Source: Halanaerobium hydrogeniformans
GTDB taxonomy: Bacteria > Bacillota > Halanaerobiia > Halanaerobiales > Halanaerobiaceae
DNA: 64,000 nt
Assembly: GCF_000166415.1 (NCBI RefSeq)
Contig: NC_014654.1
Location: 1,116,001 to 1,180,000 of the forward strand
Direction: 5' to 3'
The position numbers were made by a program, and so were the translations under genes. The notes beneath the pieces are model-generated. The model saw only the letters and a list, made by a program, of their open reading frames with translations. It had not been told where the DNA came from and searched no databases. Positions 43,522-52,183 of this stretch are shown piece by piece; the first letter of the stretch is position 1, and each line of letters begins with the position of its first letter.

Positions 43522-44568
43522 ATGTTTCAGAATCGTTTTTTCAAATTTACTGCAGCTATTATAATGCTTTTGTTAATATTTTTCATAATAACCCAGCTTC
43601 CCCAGTTAATTAATTTTTTAAAGGGAGTTTTTCAATTAGTTATTATTCCTTCATTGTTGGGAATATTTATTTATTATCTTTTGAGGCCTTTAGTACGCTT
43701 TTTGCATAAATATATCAAATATAAAAATTTATCGATTCTGCTTACAATTACTGCACTGTTAATCCTGATATCATTTATAACATATTTTGCCGGTAATATT
43801 ATCTATACTGAGATTCAGAGGTTAATCAGGTTCTTAAGTGATTACGAAAATATTGCAATCCGGATTAGTGAGTTAATTAGTGATATAGAAGAGATTGGCT
43901 TTTTAGAAGAATTAGATATAGAGAGCAGATTAATCCAATTTGCCAGAAATGTCGGCAATCGGCTAACAGATTATGATTTTGTAGGTATCTTTGATTCGCT
44001 GGCCCAAATGTTTACAATTGTCTTTTTAACTCCATTTATAGTAATTTATTTTCTTAAAGATGATAAGCTTTTATTTGAAAAACTAATTAAATTAGTTCCA
44101 AAAGATAATCAGGAAACAGTTAAAGTTATTTTTAAAAAAATAGATCGTATCTTTGGAGTTTATATGCCCAGCCAGCTCTTAGTTGGAGCAATCTCAGGTA
44201 CTATTATGTTTATTGGTTATACATTTATCGGCATGCCCAATGCCCTGGGCCTATCCTTTATTTTAGCAATAGCCTCAATAATACCTGTTATAGGTCCAGC
44301 TATTGGAGTTTCCCCAGCAGTCTTTATTGCCTTAACAACTAGCTGGGTAATGCTTATTCAGGTGGCAGTTTTGATGACTATTGTCCAGCTCTTTGAAAAT
44401 AATGTTGTTCGGCCTATTCTTCAGGGAGGAATGTTAAATACTCATCCTATCGCCATTATTTTTAGTATTGTGATTGCTACCCTTCTATTTGGCATTTTAG
44501 GAGCTTTAGTGGCAGTTCCTATATATGTATCTATTAGAGAGAGCAGCAAGGTTATACTCAATAGATGA
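43522..44568 (+). CDS. AI-2E family transporter (PF01594 type)
   Basis: This 348-residue integral membrane protein has about eight hydrophobic segments. PF01594 features include the paired N-terminal helices, a helical extracytoplasmic stretch (~70-150), FDSLAQMFTIVFLTPFIVIYFLKDD and IGVSPAVFIALTTSW with a C-terminal EN...V..PILQG motif (FENNVVRPILQGGMLNTHPI). Substrates vary in this family, including Na+/H+ exchange in halophiles. It is paired with the TetR gene and begins after TGGGGTG. Confidence 0.88.
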   Translation: MFQNRFFKFTAAIIMLLLIFFIITQLPQLINFLKGVFQLVIIPSLLGIFIYYLLRPLVRFLHKYIKYKNLSILLTITALLILISFITYFAGNIIYTEIQRLIRFLSDYENIAIRISELISDIEEIGFLEELDIESRLIQFARNVGNRLTDYDFVGIFDSLAQMFTIVFLTPFIVIYFLKDDKLLFEKLIKLVPKDNQETVKVIFKKIDRIFGVYMPSQLLVGAISGTIMFIGYTFIGMPNALGLSFILAIASIIPVIGPAIGVSPAVFIALTTSWVMLIQVAVLMTIVQLFENNVVRPILQGGMLNTHPIAIIFSIVIATLLFGILGALVAVPIYVSIRESSKVILNR

Positions 44569-44939
44569 ATAGGATTATTTTAGACAAGTAAATGATAATT
44601 TAAAACTGGAAATGAATAATAAAAGTAGCGCTTTGACATTCACAATAGTATTAAAACAGCTAAAAAATATATAATTTAGTATTTTCAAAGTTTGAACATA
44701 ATTCACCCTAAAATATTTATTATGAGAGATAACAATAACATCTCGAATCTTACAATCAATAACTTCACTTTTTTTTGATATTATACTTTCAAAGTAGACG
44801 GTCTAATTAATTAAAATAGACTATCTACTTGGAGGTATTTTTTTACTGCTGAATACTATATATTTTAAGCAGCTAGCAGGAAATTTTGTTTAATAATAGA
44901 ACTTAAATATAATAAATATAAAAAAAGGAGTTGTTTATT
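44569..44939. other. Gene-poor interval containing hairpin repeat copy B
   Basis: No gene is seen in these 371 bases. The first 190 are A/T-rich and featureless. The hairpin repeat occupies 44759-44844, and the last 95 hold the ribosome site (AAAGGAG) of the next small gene. Confidence 0.6.
44759..44844. repeat. Hairpin repeat copy B, uninterrupted
   Basis: This matches copy A at most positions over about 85 bases. Arms AAGTAGACGGTCTA (44792-44805) and TAGACTATCTACTT (44817-44830) form a 14-bp stem with a 2-base mismatch, followed by GGAGGT and a T-run. It shares ATAACTnCAC-T-rich sequence with copy A and with the hairpin at 49215. Copies A and B are in the same orientation and bracket the TetR-permease pair. 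Confidence 0.78.
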
Positions 44940-45275
44940 ATGGGAAAAAATGATTGGAAAAGTAAAATGTTACCTGGTTGTCCAGGGAATTTTGGTAGTT
45001 TCAAAAACTTTTTAATAGAAGGAAATAAAAAAGTTTTTGTAGGCTTTGATGGAATGACTCAAGCTGTTGAAGTATGGGAAGGCACTTTTGAAGAGGATAT
45101 TAGTTTATATTTTGAAAAGGAGGAGCAGGATCTTACTAACTATGGATTATGTTTTTTCGACTGTGATAAATCAATAGTAAAAAAGAAACTTCAAGAAAAG
45201 CTATCAAAAATAGGTTTTAATGATGAACAAATTAATGATATATATCAGGAGTTTGTTGATTCTTTCTATTATTAA
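44940..45275 (+). CDS. Hypothetical protein
   Basis: No family is recognised. The 111-residue protein starts at ATG 44940, nine bases after AAAGGAG; the frame extends back to TTG 44931 without support. It is soluble and acidic, with MLPGCPGNFGSFKNFL near the start, FVGFDGMTQAVEVWEG in the middle, LCFFDCDKSIVKKKLQEKL and a helical end. It is immediately upstream of the IS21 element; the element's left end begins 8 bases after its stop. Confidence 0.65.
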   Translation: MGKNDWKSKMLPGCPGNFGSFKNFLIEGNKKVFVGFDGMTQAVEVWEGTFEEDISLYFEKEEQDLTNYGLCFFDCDKSIVKKKLQEKLSKIGFNDEQINDIYQEFVDSFYY

Positions 45276-45387
45276 TTGTATATGATAATCTAAAAGTGAC
45301 CCAGGATAATAATTTAAAATTGACCCGTTTAAATAGATAATATAAACTGTCCATAATAAAATAAAAATTATGGGCAGGTGAAAAAGG

Positions 45388-46714
45388 AGTAGTGTACAAT
45401 AAGTTGTGTAAATAGATTTTTTTCAATAAAAAAAGAGGAATCCTTCTTTGAATGGTTGAAATATTTATTAGCGAAATAAACTCAACCCAAAGGAGGACTC
45501 CTCATGAACAGTATACCCGAAAAAAACAGTGATGGTCAAGTTGAATTTCACGATTTAATCATTGAACTCATCAAAAATTTTCTCGAGAATTTCCTCAAGG
45601 CTGAATTAACTGAATTTCTAAACTATGAAAAACATGAATACTCAGGTAGAAACTCTGGCAATAGTCGTAATGGATCTTATCTTCGTGATTTCTTAACTCA
45701 GTTTGGCAGTATTAAAGGCTTAAATGTTCCTAGAGATAGAAATGGTGAATTCCAAACTGAACTATTCCAACCATATAAACGCTATGATAACTGGCTTGAA
45801 GAAGCTATAATAAACATGTATGCTAATGGCCTTTCCACCCGCTATGTAGCTGATTGGATAGAGCAGATGTATGGACAAAAATATAGCCCTACTACTATTA
45901 GTAATCTAACTAATGTTGCTCTTGAAGAGGTTAAAAAGTGGAAAGAAAGACCACTTCAAAAACGGTACAGCGTTATTTTTATTGATGGCATGAGCATAAA
46001 AGTCAGACGAGATACTGTTGCAAATGAATCTGTATATATTATCATTGGTATCAATGAAGACGGCTATCGTGAAATACTTGATTTCTACATTGGTGCAACT
46101 GAATCTGCTGCTTTATGGGAAGAAGTACTAAGTAATTTAAAAGAACGCGGAGTCCAGGAAGTCCTACTAGGTGTTATAGATGGACTCCCAGGACTTAAAG
46201 ATTCTTTTCTAAAAGTATTCCCTAAAGCGGATGTGCAGCGTTGTATAGTTCATAAAGTGCGTAATACAATAGTCAAAGTTAGAAAAAAAGATACTGATGA
46301 AATCGTTAAAGATTTAAAAAAGATCTATAGATCTCCCAGCAGAGAGTTTGCAGAAAAAGCTTTAGAAGAATTTGATTTTAAATGGAGTAAAATCTATCCT
46401 AAAGTTACTCAAAGCTGGTACGTAGATAAAGATGAACTATTAACATTTTATAAATATCCAGAAAGCATACATAAAGCCATATACACAACAAACTGGATTG
46501 AAAGAGCCAATAAAGAAATCAAAAAAAGATTAAAGCCTATGAATAGTTTGCCTAATGTACAAGCAGCTGAAAAAATAATTTATTTAAAGATTATTGAGTA
46601 CAACTCAAAATGGTCTGATAGAAAGATGAGAGGATTTTTAGCTGCAAAAGATCAGCTCCATCAACTATTTAAAGAACGATACTGATTTATTTACACAAGA
46701 TTCTTGACGTTATC
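45388..46714 (+). mobile_element. IS256-family element, complete, with 8-bp target duplication
   Basis: The 1327-bp element has related ends that share TTGTGTAAATA about 16 bases in from each tip. The direct repeat GAAAAAGG occurs exactly at 45380-45387 and 46715-46722. Deleting the element and one repeat restores the istA ribosome site of the host IS21. Confidence 0.92.
45504..46685 (+). CDS. IS256-family transposase (Mutator type)
   Basis: This 393-residue transposase of the Transposase_mut family has FIDGMSIKVRRD (first Asp), GVIDGLPGLKDSFLKVFPKADVQRCIVHK-type core (second Asp, split by family insert) and TTNWIERANKEIKKRLKPM (catalytic Glu). GGAGGACTCCTC precedes ATG 45504. Full length, apparently active. 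Confidence 0.95.
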   Translation: MNSIPEKNSDGQVEFHDLIIELIKNFLENFLKAELTEFLNYEKHEYSGRNSGNSRNGSYLRDFLTQFGSIKGLNVPRDRNGEFQTELFQPYKRYDNWLEEAIINMYANGLSTRYVADWIEQMYGQKYSPTTISNLTNVALEEVKKWKERPLQKRYSVIFIDGMSIKVRRDTVANESVYIIIGINEDGYREILDFYIGATESAALWEEVLSNLKERGVQEVLLGVIDGLPGLKDSFLKVFPKADVQRCIVHKVRNTIVKVRKKDTDEIVKDLKKIYRSPSREFAEKALEEFDFKWSKIYPKVTQSWYVDKDELLTFYKYPESIHKAIYTTNWIERANKEIKKRLKPMNSLPNVQAAEKIIYLKIIEYNSKWSDRKMRGFLAAKDQLHQLFKERY

Positions 46715-46730
46715 GAAAAAGGTGATAAAA

Positions 46731-48299
46731 TTGAATGAAAAAGCCGATATTCTAATTAAACATTTTGTCGAGGGTCAATCAATTAGAAAAATAGCTAGAG
46801 AGTCAGAATTTTCAAGAAATACTATCCGCAAATATATCCGAGATCATGAAGAAAAACTTCAGAATCTGGATAAAGCAAAATCCAGAGATGAAATATTAAC
46901 CTTAATTGAATCTCTAGTAGAAACTCCTGAGTATGACAGCTCTAACCGTAATAAATATAAAATGAATGAAGCTATCAAAAAAGATATTGATTACTGCATT
47001 AAAGAAAACAAAAAACGGCGAGCAACAGGTATGCGTAAGCTGCAGCGTAAAAAGATTGATATTCATGAATATCTGCTCGGTAAAGGTCATGATATTAGTT
47101 ACTCAACAGTCTGCAACTACATCAGAAACACCTATGAAAATGCAGCCAAAGAAGCATATATAAAACAGCTCTATCATGAAGGAGAATCCCTTCAGTTCGA
47201 CTATGGTGAAGCCAATTTAGAAATTGCAGGTAAAAACAAAACCCTTAATATGGCTCTATTCACAACTGGTTTTGGTTTTCATCACTATGGTAAATTTTAT
47301 GCTAATAAAAAGATGACTTCATTTTTAGATGCTCATGTTAAAGCATTTAAGAACTTCAATGGAGTATATCATGAAGTAGTTTATGATAATTTAAAACAGG
47401 CTGTAAAAAGATTCGTTGGTCCTTCTGAAAAAGAAGCTACTGAGGATCTAGTTAAGCTTTCCCTCTACTATGGCTTTAAATACCGCTTTTGTAACGCATA
47501 TCGCGGGAACGAAAAAGGCAAAGTTGAGAAAGGCGTTGATTTCGTCAGGCGGCGGATCTTCTCCCAGAAAACAAGTTTTGAATCCATAGAAGAAGCAAAT
47601 GAGTATCTTGCTGCAGGACTAAAAAGGCTTAACTCAATGAAAAAAGCTGAATTAGATAACAGATCACCATATGAGCTCTGGCAGCAGGAAATACCATATC
47701 TACTGCCTTTAAAACCTCCATATGAGGCCTGCAGAGAAAAAGAATGTAGAGTCAATAAATACAGCTTTGTAACCTTTGAGCAGAATAAATATTCTGTACC
47801 TGATCATCTTGTTGGAAGATTTGTTAACAGCAGAATTTACTCAGATTATATAAAAATATACTACAACGATGAGCTGGTAGCAAAGCATCAGAGAATATAT
47901 GAAGTTCATAAATGCAGTATTGAAATAGAACATTATCTTCTAACTCTAAAAAGAAAGCCTGGTGCATTGAAAAAATCCCTAGCTTTTCATCAAATGGCAC
48001 CAGACCTCAAAGAGATATATAAATTATACTACGATAATTATACCAGAAAAACTAAAGAATTCATAGAGCTTTTAGAACTGGTAAGTGAGAAAGGTCTGGA
48101 TGAAATTAAGGGTGCTATAGAAACTCTTTCTAAAAACAAAAAGTCAATGGTAACAACTGCTAATATCAAAGTGTTAGTTCAAAAGGAGAATACTCCTGAT
48201 TTTACAATTTCCAGTGAAATAAATGAGAATTCTCTGGAACTATTAAAAAAATGGGATACTATGTTTAGTCTCCAAAATCATCAGGAGGTGATCCAGTAA
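46731..48299 (+). CDS. istA: IS21-family transposase IstA
   Basis: This 522-residue transposase starts at TTG 46731 (NEKADILIKHF) after AAAAAGGTGATA; nine upstream codons belong to the IS256 end. The N-terminal helix-turn-helix GQSIRKIARESEFSRNTIRKYI is followed by an rve integrase domain with LQFDYGEANLE, VVYDNLKQAV and KGKVEKGVDFVRR as DDE candidates. The C-terminal Mu-like domain has NKYSVPDHLVGRFV. The stop overlaps istB (TAATG). Confidence 0.94.
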   Translation: MNEKADILIKHFVEGQSIRKIARESEFSRNTIRKYIRDHEEKLQNLDKAKSRDEILTLIESLVETPEYDSSNRNKYKMNEAIKKDIDYCIKENKKRRATGMRKLQRKKIDIHEYLLGKGHDISYSTVCNYIRNTYENAAKEAYIKQLYHEGESLQFDYGEANLEIAGKNKTLNMALFTTGFGFHHYGKFYANKKMTSFLDAHVKAFKNFNGVYHEVVYDNLKQAVKRFVGPSEKEATEDLVKLSLYYGFKYRFCNAYRGNEKGKVEKGVDFVRRRIFSQKTSFESIEEANEYLAAGLKRLNSMKKAELDNRSPYELWQQEIPYLLPLKPPYEACREKECRVNKYSFVTFEQNKYSVPDHLVGRFVNSRIYSDYIKIYYNDELVAKHQRIYEVHKCSIEIEHYLLTLKRKPGALKKSLAFHQMAPDLKEIYKLYYDNYTRKTKEFIELLELVSEKGLDEIKGAIETLSKNKKSMVTTANIKVLVQKENTPDFTISSEINENSLELLKKWDTMFSLQNHQEVIQ

Positions 48300-49054
48300 T
48301 GAATAAAGAAATAATACTGGAAACTAAAAATTACATCAAAGAACTAAAGATTGCTGGTATTAGAAACGACTTAAATCAAAAACTGGCTGAAGCTTATCGC
48401 AACAATACACCTTACGAAGAACTATTAAGAGATCTATTTCGAGATGCATATGATATGCGTAAAGAAAATGGCCGTAAAAATAGGATTAAAAATGCTAAAT
48501 TCCCATACAAAAAATATTTGGATACCCTAATTGTAGACTATCTACCTGAGAGTGCTCAAGCTAAGTTTAAAGAGTTAAAGTCGCTTAAATTTATTGAAGA
48601 AAATAGAAACATAATTTTCTCAGGAAATCCTGGGACTGGAAAAAGTCATTTGTCTATAGGCCTTGGTATCAAGGCCTGTAACGAGGGCTATAAAGTCTTC
48701 TTTGCCACAGTACCACAGTTTATCAACCAATTGAAAGAAACCCAGAGCGAAAGAAGATTAACTAATTTTGAATCTAAATTCCAAAAATATGACTTAATAA
48801 TTTTAGATGAATTGGGCTACATCTCTTTTGACCAGAAAGGAAGCGAACTTTTATTCTCCTTTCTTTCACTAAGAGCAGAACGCAAATCTACTATCATAAC
48901 TTCCAATCTCTCATTTGAGAGGTGGAATGAGGTGTTTAATGATCCAGCATTAACTGCAGCTATGGTAGATAGATTGACCCACAAATCATATGTAATTAAT
49001 ATGAATGGTAATTCTTACCGAATGAAAGAAACTGAAGAGTGGCTGGGTCAATAA
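48299..49054 (+). CDS. istB: IS21-family transposition ATPase IstB
   Basis: This 251-residue AAA+ (DnaC-like) ATPase helps IstA. Walker A NIIFSGNPGTGKSHLSIGLG, Walker B LIILDELGYISFD and the sensor region STIITSNLSFERW are present. It is translated by a one-base overlap with istA, usual for IS21. Confidence 0.95.
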   Translation: MNKEIILETKNYIKELKIAGIRNDLNQKLAEAYRNNTPYEELLRDLFRDAYDMRKENGRKNRIKNAKFPYKKYLDTLIVDYLPESAQAKFKELKSLKFIEENRNIIFSGNPGTGKSHLSIGLGIKACNEGYKVFFATVPQFINQLKETQSERRLTNFESKFQKYDLIILDELGYISFDQKGSELLFSFLSLRAERKSTIITSNLSFERWNEVFNDPALTAAMVDRLTHKSYVINMNGNSYRMKETEEWLGQ

Positions 49055-49214
49055 AATTAATATTATTTTTTGCTTACCCGGGTCAATTTTCAATTAATAA
49101 AAGGGTCAAATTTCACTTGACAAAAACATATTAATCCAGCAATTTTAAAAAATATAAATAAATATAATTGGATATCAATTAGTATATTATATGAGTATGT
49201 GCAAAATGAAAATC

Positions 49215-49243
49215 AATAACTCCACCTTTTTGGTGGAGTTATT
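49215..49243. repeat. Perfect 12-bp inverted repeat hairpin
   Basis: AATAACTCCACC and GGTGGAGTTATT flank TTTTT. The left arm resembles the ATAACTnCAC segment that begins the hairpin repeats at 41.3 and 44.8 kb. It may be a terminator or an element of the replication module downstream. The interval 49055-49360 otherwise holds the IS21 right end and a promoter. Confidence 0.65.
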
Positions 49244-49297
49244 AGTTTATTATAGAAAAAATTACCAAAAGCCCTTTTATTAATTTACAATTTATGT

Positions 49298-49327
49298 TAT
49301 AATGAATTAAATGTAAATATTTTACAT
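49298..49327 (+). promoter_or_regulatory. Candidate promoter -10 and palindromic operator of the replication genes
   Basis: TATAAT (49298-49303) is followed by ATGTAAA-TAT-TTTACAT (49311-49327), a 17-bp palindrome near the expected transcript start. A clear -35 is missing. The AAAAGGAG ribosome site precedes ATG 49361. Confidence 0.5.
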
Positions 49328-49360
49328 CAATTACATAAATTATAAAAGGAGCTGAGATAA

Positions 49361-50473
49361 ATGCATTATAATAAAGTGCAGAATAACTTTTGGCGAGATT
49401 ACCCACGCAAAGGCTGGGATAACAACACGAAATTGATAGCTATTTATCTACTTACAAATCATCACAGAAATACTGAAGGTCTATTTGTTCTTGCAAAAGG
49501 ATATATTATGGCTGACCTTGGTTTATCAAAAGAAGAGATAGATAAAGCATTAAAAGTTTTGATCAAAGATGATTTTATATGTTATGACAGCAATTATTCT
49601 GTATTTATGATAACTAATGCCTTAAAATATAATACCTTAAAAAATCCCAATCATCAAAAATCTGCCTTGAATAAATTAGAAAATTTACCTCCAACCCATC
49701 TTTTCTTTGATTTTCTAGAAAAAACAAAAGAATACTGCCCTTCCTTTACTGAGATGCTTCTAGAATGTCTTAATAATAAATATCTTGAGCAAATAATAGC
49801 TGCTAAAATAAAGGAAGAAGGATGCCATTCCGATGTCATCATTGATAGGTTCAATGATACTATAGGTGATCCTCAAGCTCTATCTCTAACTCTAACTCAA
49901 ACTCAATCTCTAACTCAAAAAAAGAATAATCGTTCCCACGCCAAAAATCAAAATGAAATAATCACTAAAGAAGTTGATGATAAATTAAAATTAGATAAAA
50001 GCACTGAATTAGTAAAAACAAAACAAACATCTAAAAGAAATAATAAAACAAAAGCTTATGAGCTTACTAATTACTTAATAGCTAAAATTAAACAAAACAA
50101 CAAAAGAGCTTCTGTACCAGATATTAATTATAAATCTTCATTATTTAAAAGCTGGGTTAAAGAAATTGATAGACTTCACAGGCTTGGTCCTGTCGGAAGC
50201 AAAAAGTTAGAAAAGAATGGTTACAGCTGGAATGAGATCAGACAACTCATTGATTTTAGTCAGCATGATCAATTCTGGAGAACAAATATTCTTTCGGCAA
50301 AAAAGTTGAGAAAGCAGGTGATAAAATTAGAAAATCAGATGAAAAGTTCTAGCCTTTCAGATTCACAAAAAAAGATGGATATGCTTCAAGAGATTTATAT
50401 TGAAGCTTCCGAGGAGGATAATATTGATGAACAGAAAAGAGATTGTTCGACTTCTAAGCTACATGAACTATAA
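49361..50473 (+). CDS. Phage/plasmid-type replication protein (DnaD/HTH-like)
   Basis: This 370-residue protein is a likely replication initiator or DnaD-like accessory protein of an integrated element. The N-terminal winged-helix domain (WDNNTKLIAIYLLTNHHRNTEGLFVLAKGYIMADLGLSKEEIDKALKVLIKDDFI across residues 19-75) is the style found in phage replication modules. A low-complexity Thr/Gln/Leu linker (about 172-190) encoded by hexamer repeats follows, then a C-terminal helical domain (YKSSLFKSWVKEIDRLHRL). It overlaps the helicase-loader-like gene. A diverged relic of its coding sequence lies at 42628-42720. Confidence 0.72.
   Translation: MHYNKVQNNFWRDYPRKGWDNNTKLIAIYLLTNHHRNTEGLFVLAKGYIMADLGLSKEEIDKALKVLIKDDFICYDSNYSVFMITNALKYNTLKNPNHQKSALNKLENLPPTHLFFDFLEKTKEYCPSFTEMLLECLNNKYLEQIIAAKIKEEGCHSDVIIDRFNDTIGDPQALSLTLTQTQSLTQKKNNRSHAKNQNEIITKEVDDKLKLDKSTELVKTKQTSKRNNKTKAYELTNYLIAKIKQNNKRASVPDINYKSSLFKSWVKEIDRLHRLGPVGSKKLEKNGYSWNEIRQLIDFSQHDQFWRTNILSAKKLRKQVIKLENQMKSSSLSDSQKKMDMLQEIYIEASEEDNIDEQKRDCSTSKLHEL
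49873..49918 (+). repeat. Hexanucleotide tandem repeat within the replication gene
   Basis: About eight imperfect 6-bp units of the type CTCTAA/CTCAAA encode alternating Leu/Gln and Thr/Ser. Unit length keeps the frame, so changes would alter linker length only. Confidence 0.6.
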
Positions 50474-50957
50474 TTATTCCGGGAGGTTTAAGTTTCCAAG
50501 GGATTCGAAAACTGAAAACAAGATGATGATAGAAGTCTGGTTAGATTTGCTAAAATATTATGACTATTCTCTGATCATAAAAGTTTTGAAGAAACTTATG
50601 ATCACTAATGCAATGTGGCCGCCATCTGCTGGAGAACTGATTAAAGAAGCAGAGATGATTATGAAAGCTCCAGAAGATAAATTAACTGCAGGAGAAGCAT
50701 GGAGCCTGGCATTAAATGCTGTTCGCAATTATGGATATTATGAAGTTCATAAGGCTATGGATTCTTTACCAAAGAAAGTTAAAGATACGGTTGAGCATTT
50801 CGGTGGATTTAGAACTCTCTGCCATTCTGATATTACTAATGGTTATGCCAGAAATCAATTTATGAGACTTTATAAAGAGGTAGACAGAAAAGATAAAGAG
50901 CTTCTCTTTCTTCCAGATAAATTAAAAAATGACATTTTAATGCTTGCTGACAAATAG
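50427..50957 (+). CDS. Replicative helicase loader-like phage protein
   Basis: This 176-residue protein starts at ATG 50427 (MNRKEIVRLLSYMNYNYSGRF), about 9 bases after GAGGAGG; the frame's upstream ATG at 50400 lies in the previous gene. The sequence MMIEVWLDLLKYYDYSLIIKVLKKLM and WPPSAGELIKEAEMI resemble phage helicase loader/inhibitor proteins (G40P loader type, PF11417) that act with DnaB-type helicases. It overlaps the preceding replication gene, forming an operon. Confidence 0.65.
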   Translation: MNRKEIVRLLSYMNYNYSGRFKFPRDSKTENKMMIEVWLDLLKYYDYSLIIKVLKKLMITNAMWPPSAGELIKEAEMIMKAPEDKLTAGEAWSLALNAVRNYGYYEVHKAMDSLPKKVKDTVEHFGGFRTLCHSDITNGYARNQFMRLYKEVDRKDKELLFLPDKLKNDILMLADK

Positions 50958-51010
50958 AAAAATAATTTATCTGGAGGTGTAATCCAAATGATATAGATAA
51001 AGAAAAATTA

Positions 51011-51298
51011 ATGAATTTATTCAGGCAGAAAGCAGAAGAGATTGGCAAAGTCCCAAACAGTAATGACATACAGCAGGATATAGATTTACCTTCTTACGAA
51101 ATTTTCAAGAAAGAATTAGGCAGGATAAGAGAATCTGTTTACTTAAAAGATATAGTAAAAGAATTCAATGACCTCTATAAAAAAAATAAAAATTTTTGTA
51201 AAGACTGTGTTAAAGATCCAGATAGTTGTAATGAAAATCTAGAAGTTTGCAAACAAGATGCAAAACTGTATTTTGAAAAATATGATGAAATTTACTAA
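51011..51298 (+). CDS. Small protein resembling the homing-endonuclease-associated repeat
   Basis: This 95-residue protein has KAEEIGKVPNSNDIQQDIDLPSYEIFKKELGRI, which follows the HNH-associated repeat pattern (Gly-x-x-Pro ... Pro-x-Tyr ... Phe/Leu-Gly). The Cys-containing tail (FCKDCVKDPDSC) could bind metal. ATG 51011 lacks a ribosome site. A good site (GGAGGTG at 50970s) precedes an ATG near 50988 that hits TAG at once in another frame. The true start may therefore have been lost by a 1-base indel. It belongs to the replication-type operon. Confidence 0.5.
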   Translation: MNLFRQKAEEIGKVPNSNDIQQDIDLPSYEIFKKELGRIRESVYLKDIVKEFNDLYKKNKNFCKDCVKDPDSCNENLEVCKQDAKLYFEKYDEIY

Positions 51299-51325
51299 TC
51301 CTCCCCTTGTGTAACACCACCCCAT

Positions 51326-51352
51326 GCAGCCTTTGTTTTATACAGGGGCTGC
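51326..51352. repeat. Inverted repeat hairpin after the replication-type operon
   Basis: GCAGCC and GGCTGC flank about 15 bases, without a T-run on either side. It lies between the convergent small genes and may act as a weak terminator. Confidence 0.35.
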
Positions 51353-51360
51353 AAAATTAA

Positions 51361-51537
51361 TTAATGAATAAAATCAGTTTTATTACTGGATCTATTATCA
51401 GAGCTGTTGTTAAGAAGAATTAGTGTGTCGATAGAAGATTCAAGGTCTTTAAGCTTGGTTTCAAAACGAATCAAGAGATAGACCGATAAAACCATCGGAA
51501 AACCATAAGAACTGATAAGAGTAAATAGTTCTTCCAT
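51361..51537 (-). CDS. YvrJ-family small membrane protein
   Basis: This 58-residue protein is read on the minus strand from ATG at 51537, preceded by AAAGGAGC. It begins MEELFTLISSYGFPMVLSVY and continues LLIRFETKLKDLESSIDTL, the compact pattern of YvrJ proteins: one membrane helix with the conserved Gly-Phe-Pro and Arg-Phe-Glu, then a short coil. These proteins are common in clostridial genomes and prophages, often near holins; function is unknown. Confidence 0.8.
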   Translation of the reverse strand: MEELFTLISSYGFPMVLSVYLLIRFETKLKDLESSIDTLILLNNSSDNRSSNKTDFIH

Positions 51538-52183
51538 GATTGCTCCTTTCTTAAAATGCTATTTATTAACTATATATTACCATTTATTTGTTAAAAATGT
51601 AACACTAAAACTTGATTATTTTACGAAAATATAAAAAAATAGCAATTTTATTTTAAATGAGTATAGTCTGAACTTGAAATTCAAAGTAACTGCTAAATAA
51701 ATAGTCATTTTTTTGCTTTCCTTCTACAATATAGTAGAGGAATTTTTTGATTAAAATATTATAAAATTAATTTAAACACAGGAATTTTAATTTTGTTGTT
51801 GAATTTAGATAACAGGAGTAAAAATAAAGAAATATTAGGAAAATTATAAAATATAAAATAATGTCTGTTTGTTTTATATTTTTTTTAGACACTTATGACT
51901 GATATATGTATTCAAACAAACAGCTAAAAAGCTTAACATATAAAGGGTTTTATTGCTTATTATTGAATATATTAATTAGAACGATAATTTAAGATAACGT
52001 CAAATAAAATATGATAGTTACCATAAAATGTAAGCAAATAGTAATAGAGCACCACTAATTACGATTATAATGAAAATGATCAGAATGTCAAAAGTTTAAA
52101 GTTGTAAATAAAGTAATAAAATGGTATCTGGTGATTATAAATATCTAAAGGGATAAAACATGATTTTTCTAAAAGATATTTAA
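51538..52183. other. Gene-free A/T-rich interval
   Basis: I see no gene or RNA in these 646 bases. It contains a weak imperfect hairpin (CTTCTAC...GTAGAGG) followed by T residues around 51721-51746. The 3' boundary of the transposase element next door is not defined and may lie within this interval. Confidence 0.5.

Larger units (their letters stand above)
45283..49122 (+). mobile_element. IS21-family element containing a nested IS256-family element
   Basis: The terminal repeats TGATAATC...GTGACCC (from 45283) and its partner ending at 49122 match at 13 of 20 positions. Further internal TTGACCC repeats near both ends are typical of IS21 multiple terminal repeats. Removing the nested 1335 bases leaves about 2.5 kb, the normal IS21 size. 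It encodes istA and istB. I could not see a clear target duplication. Confidence 0.82.
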
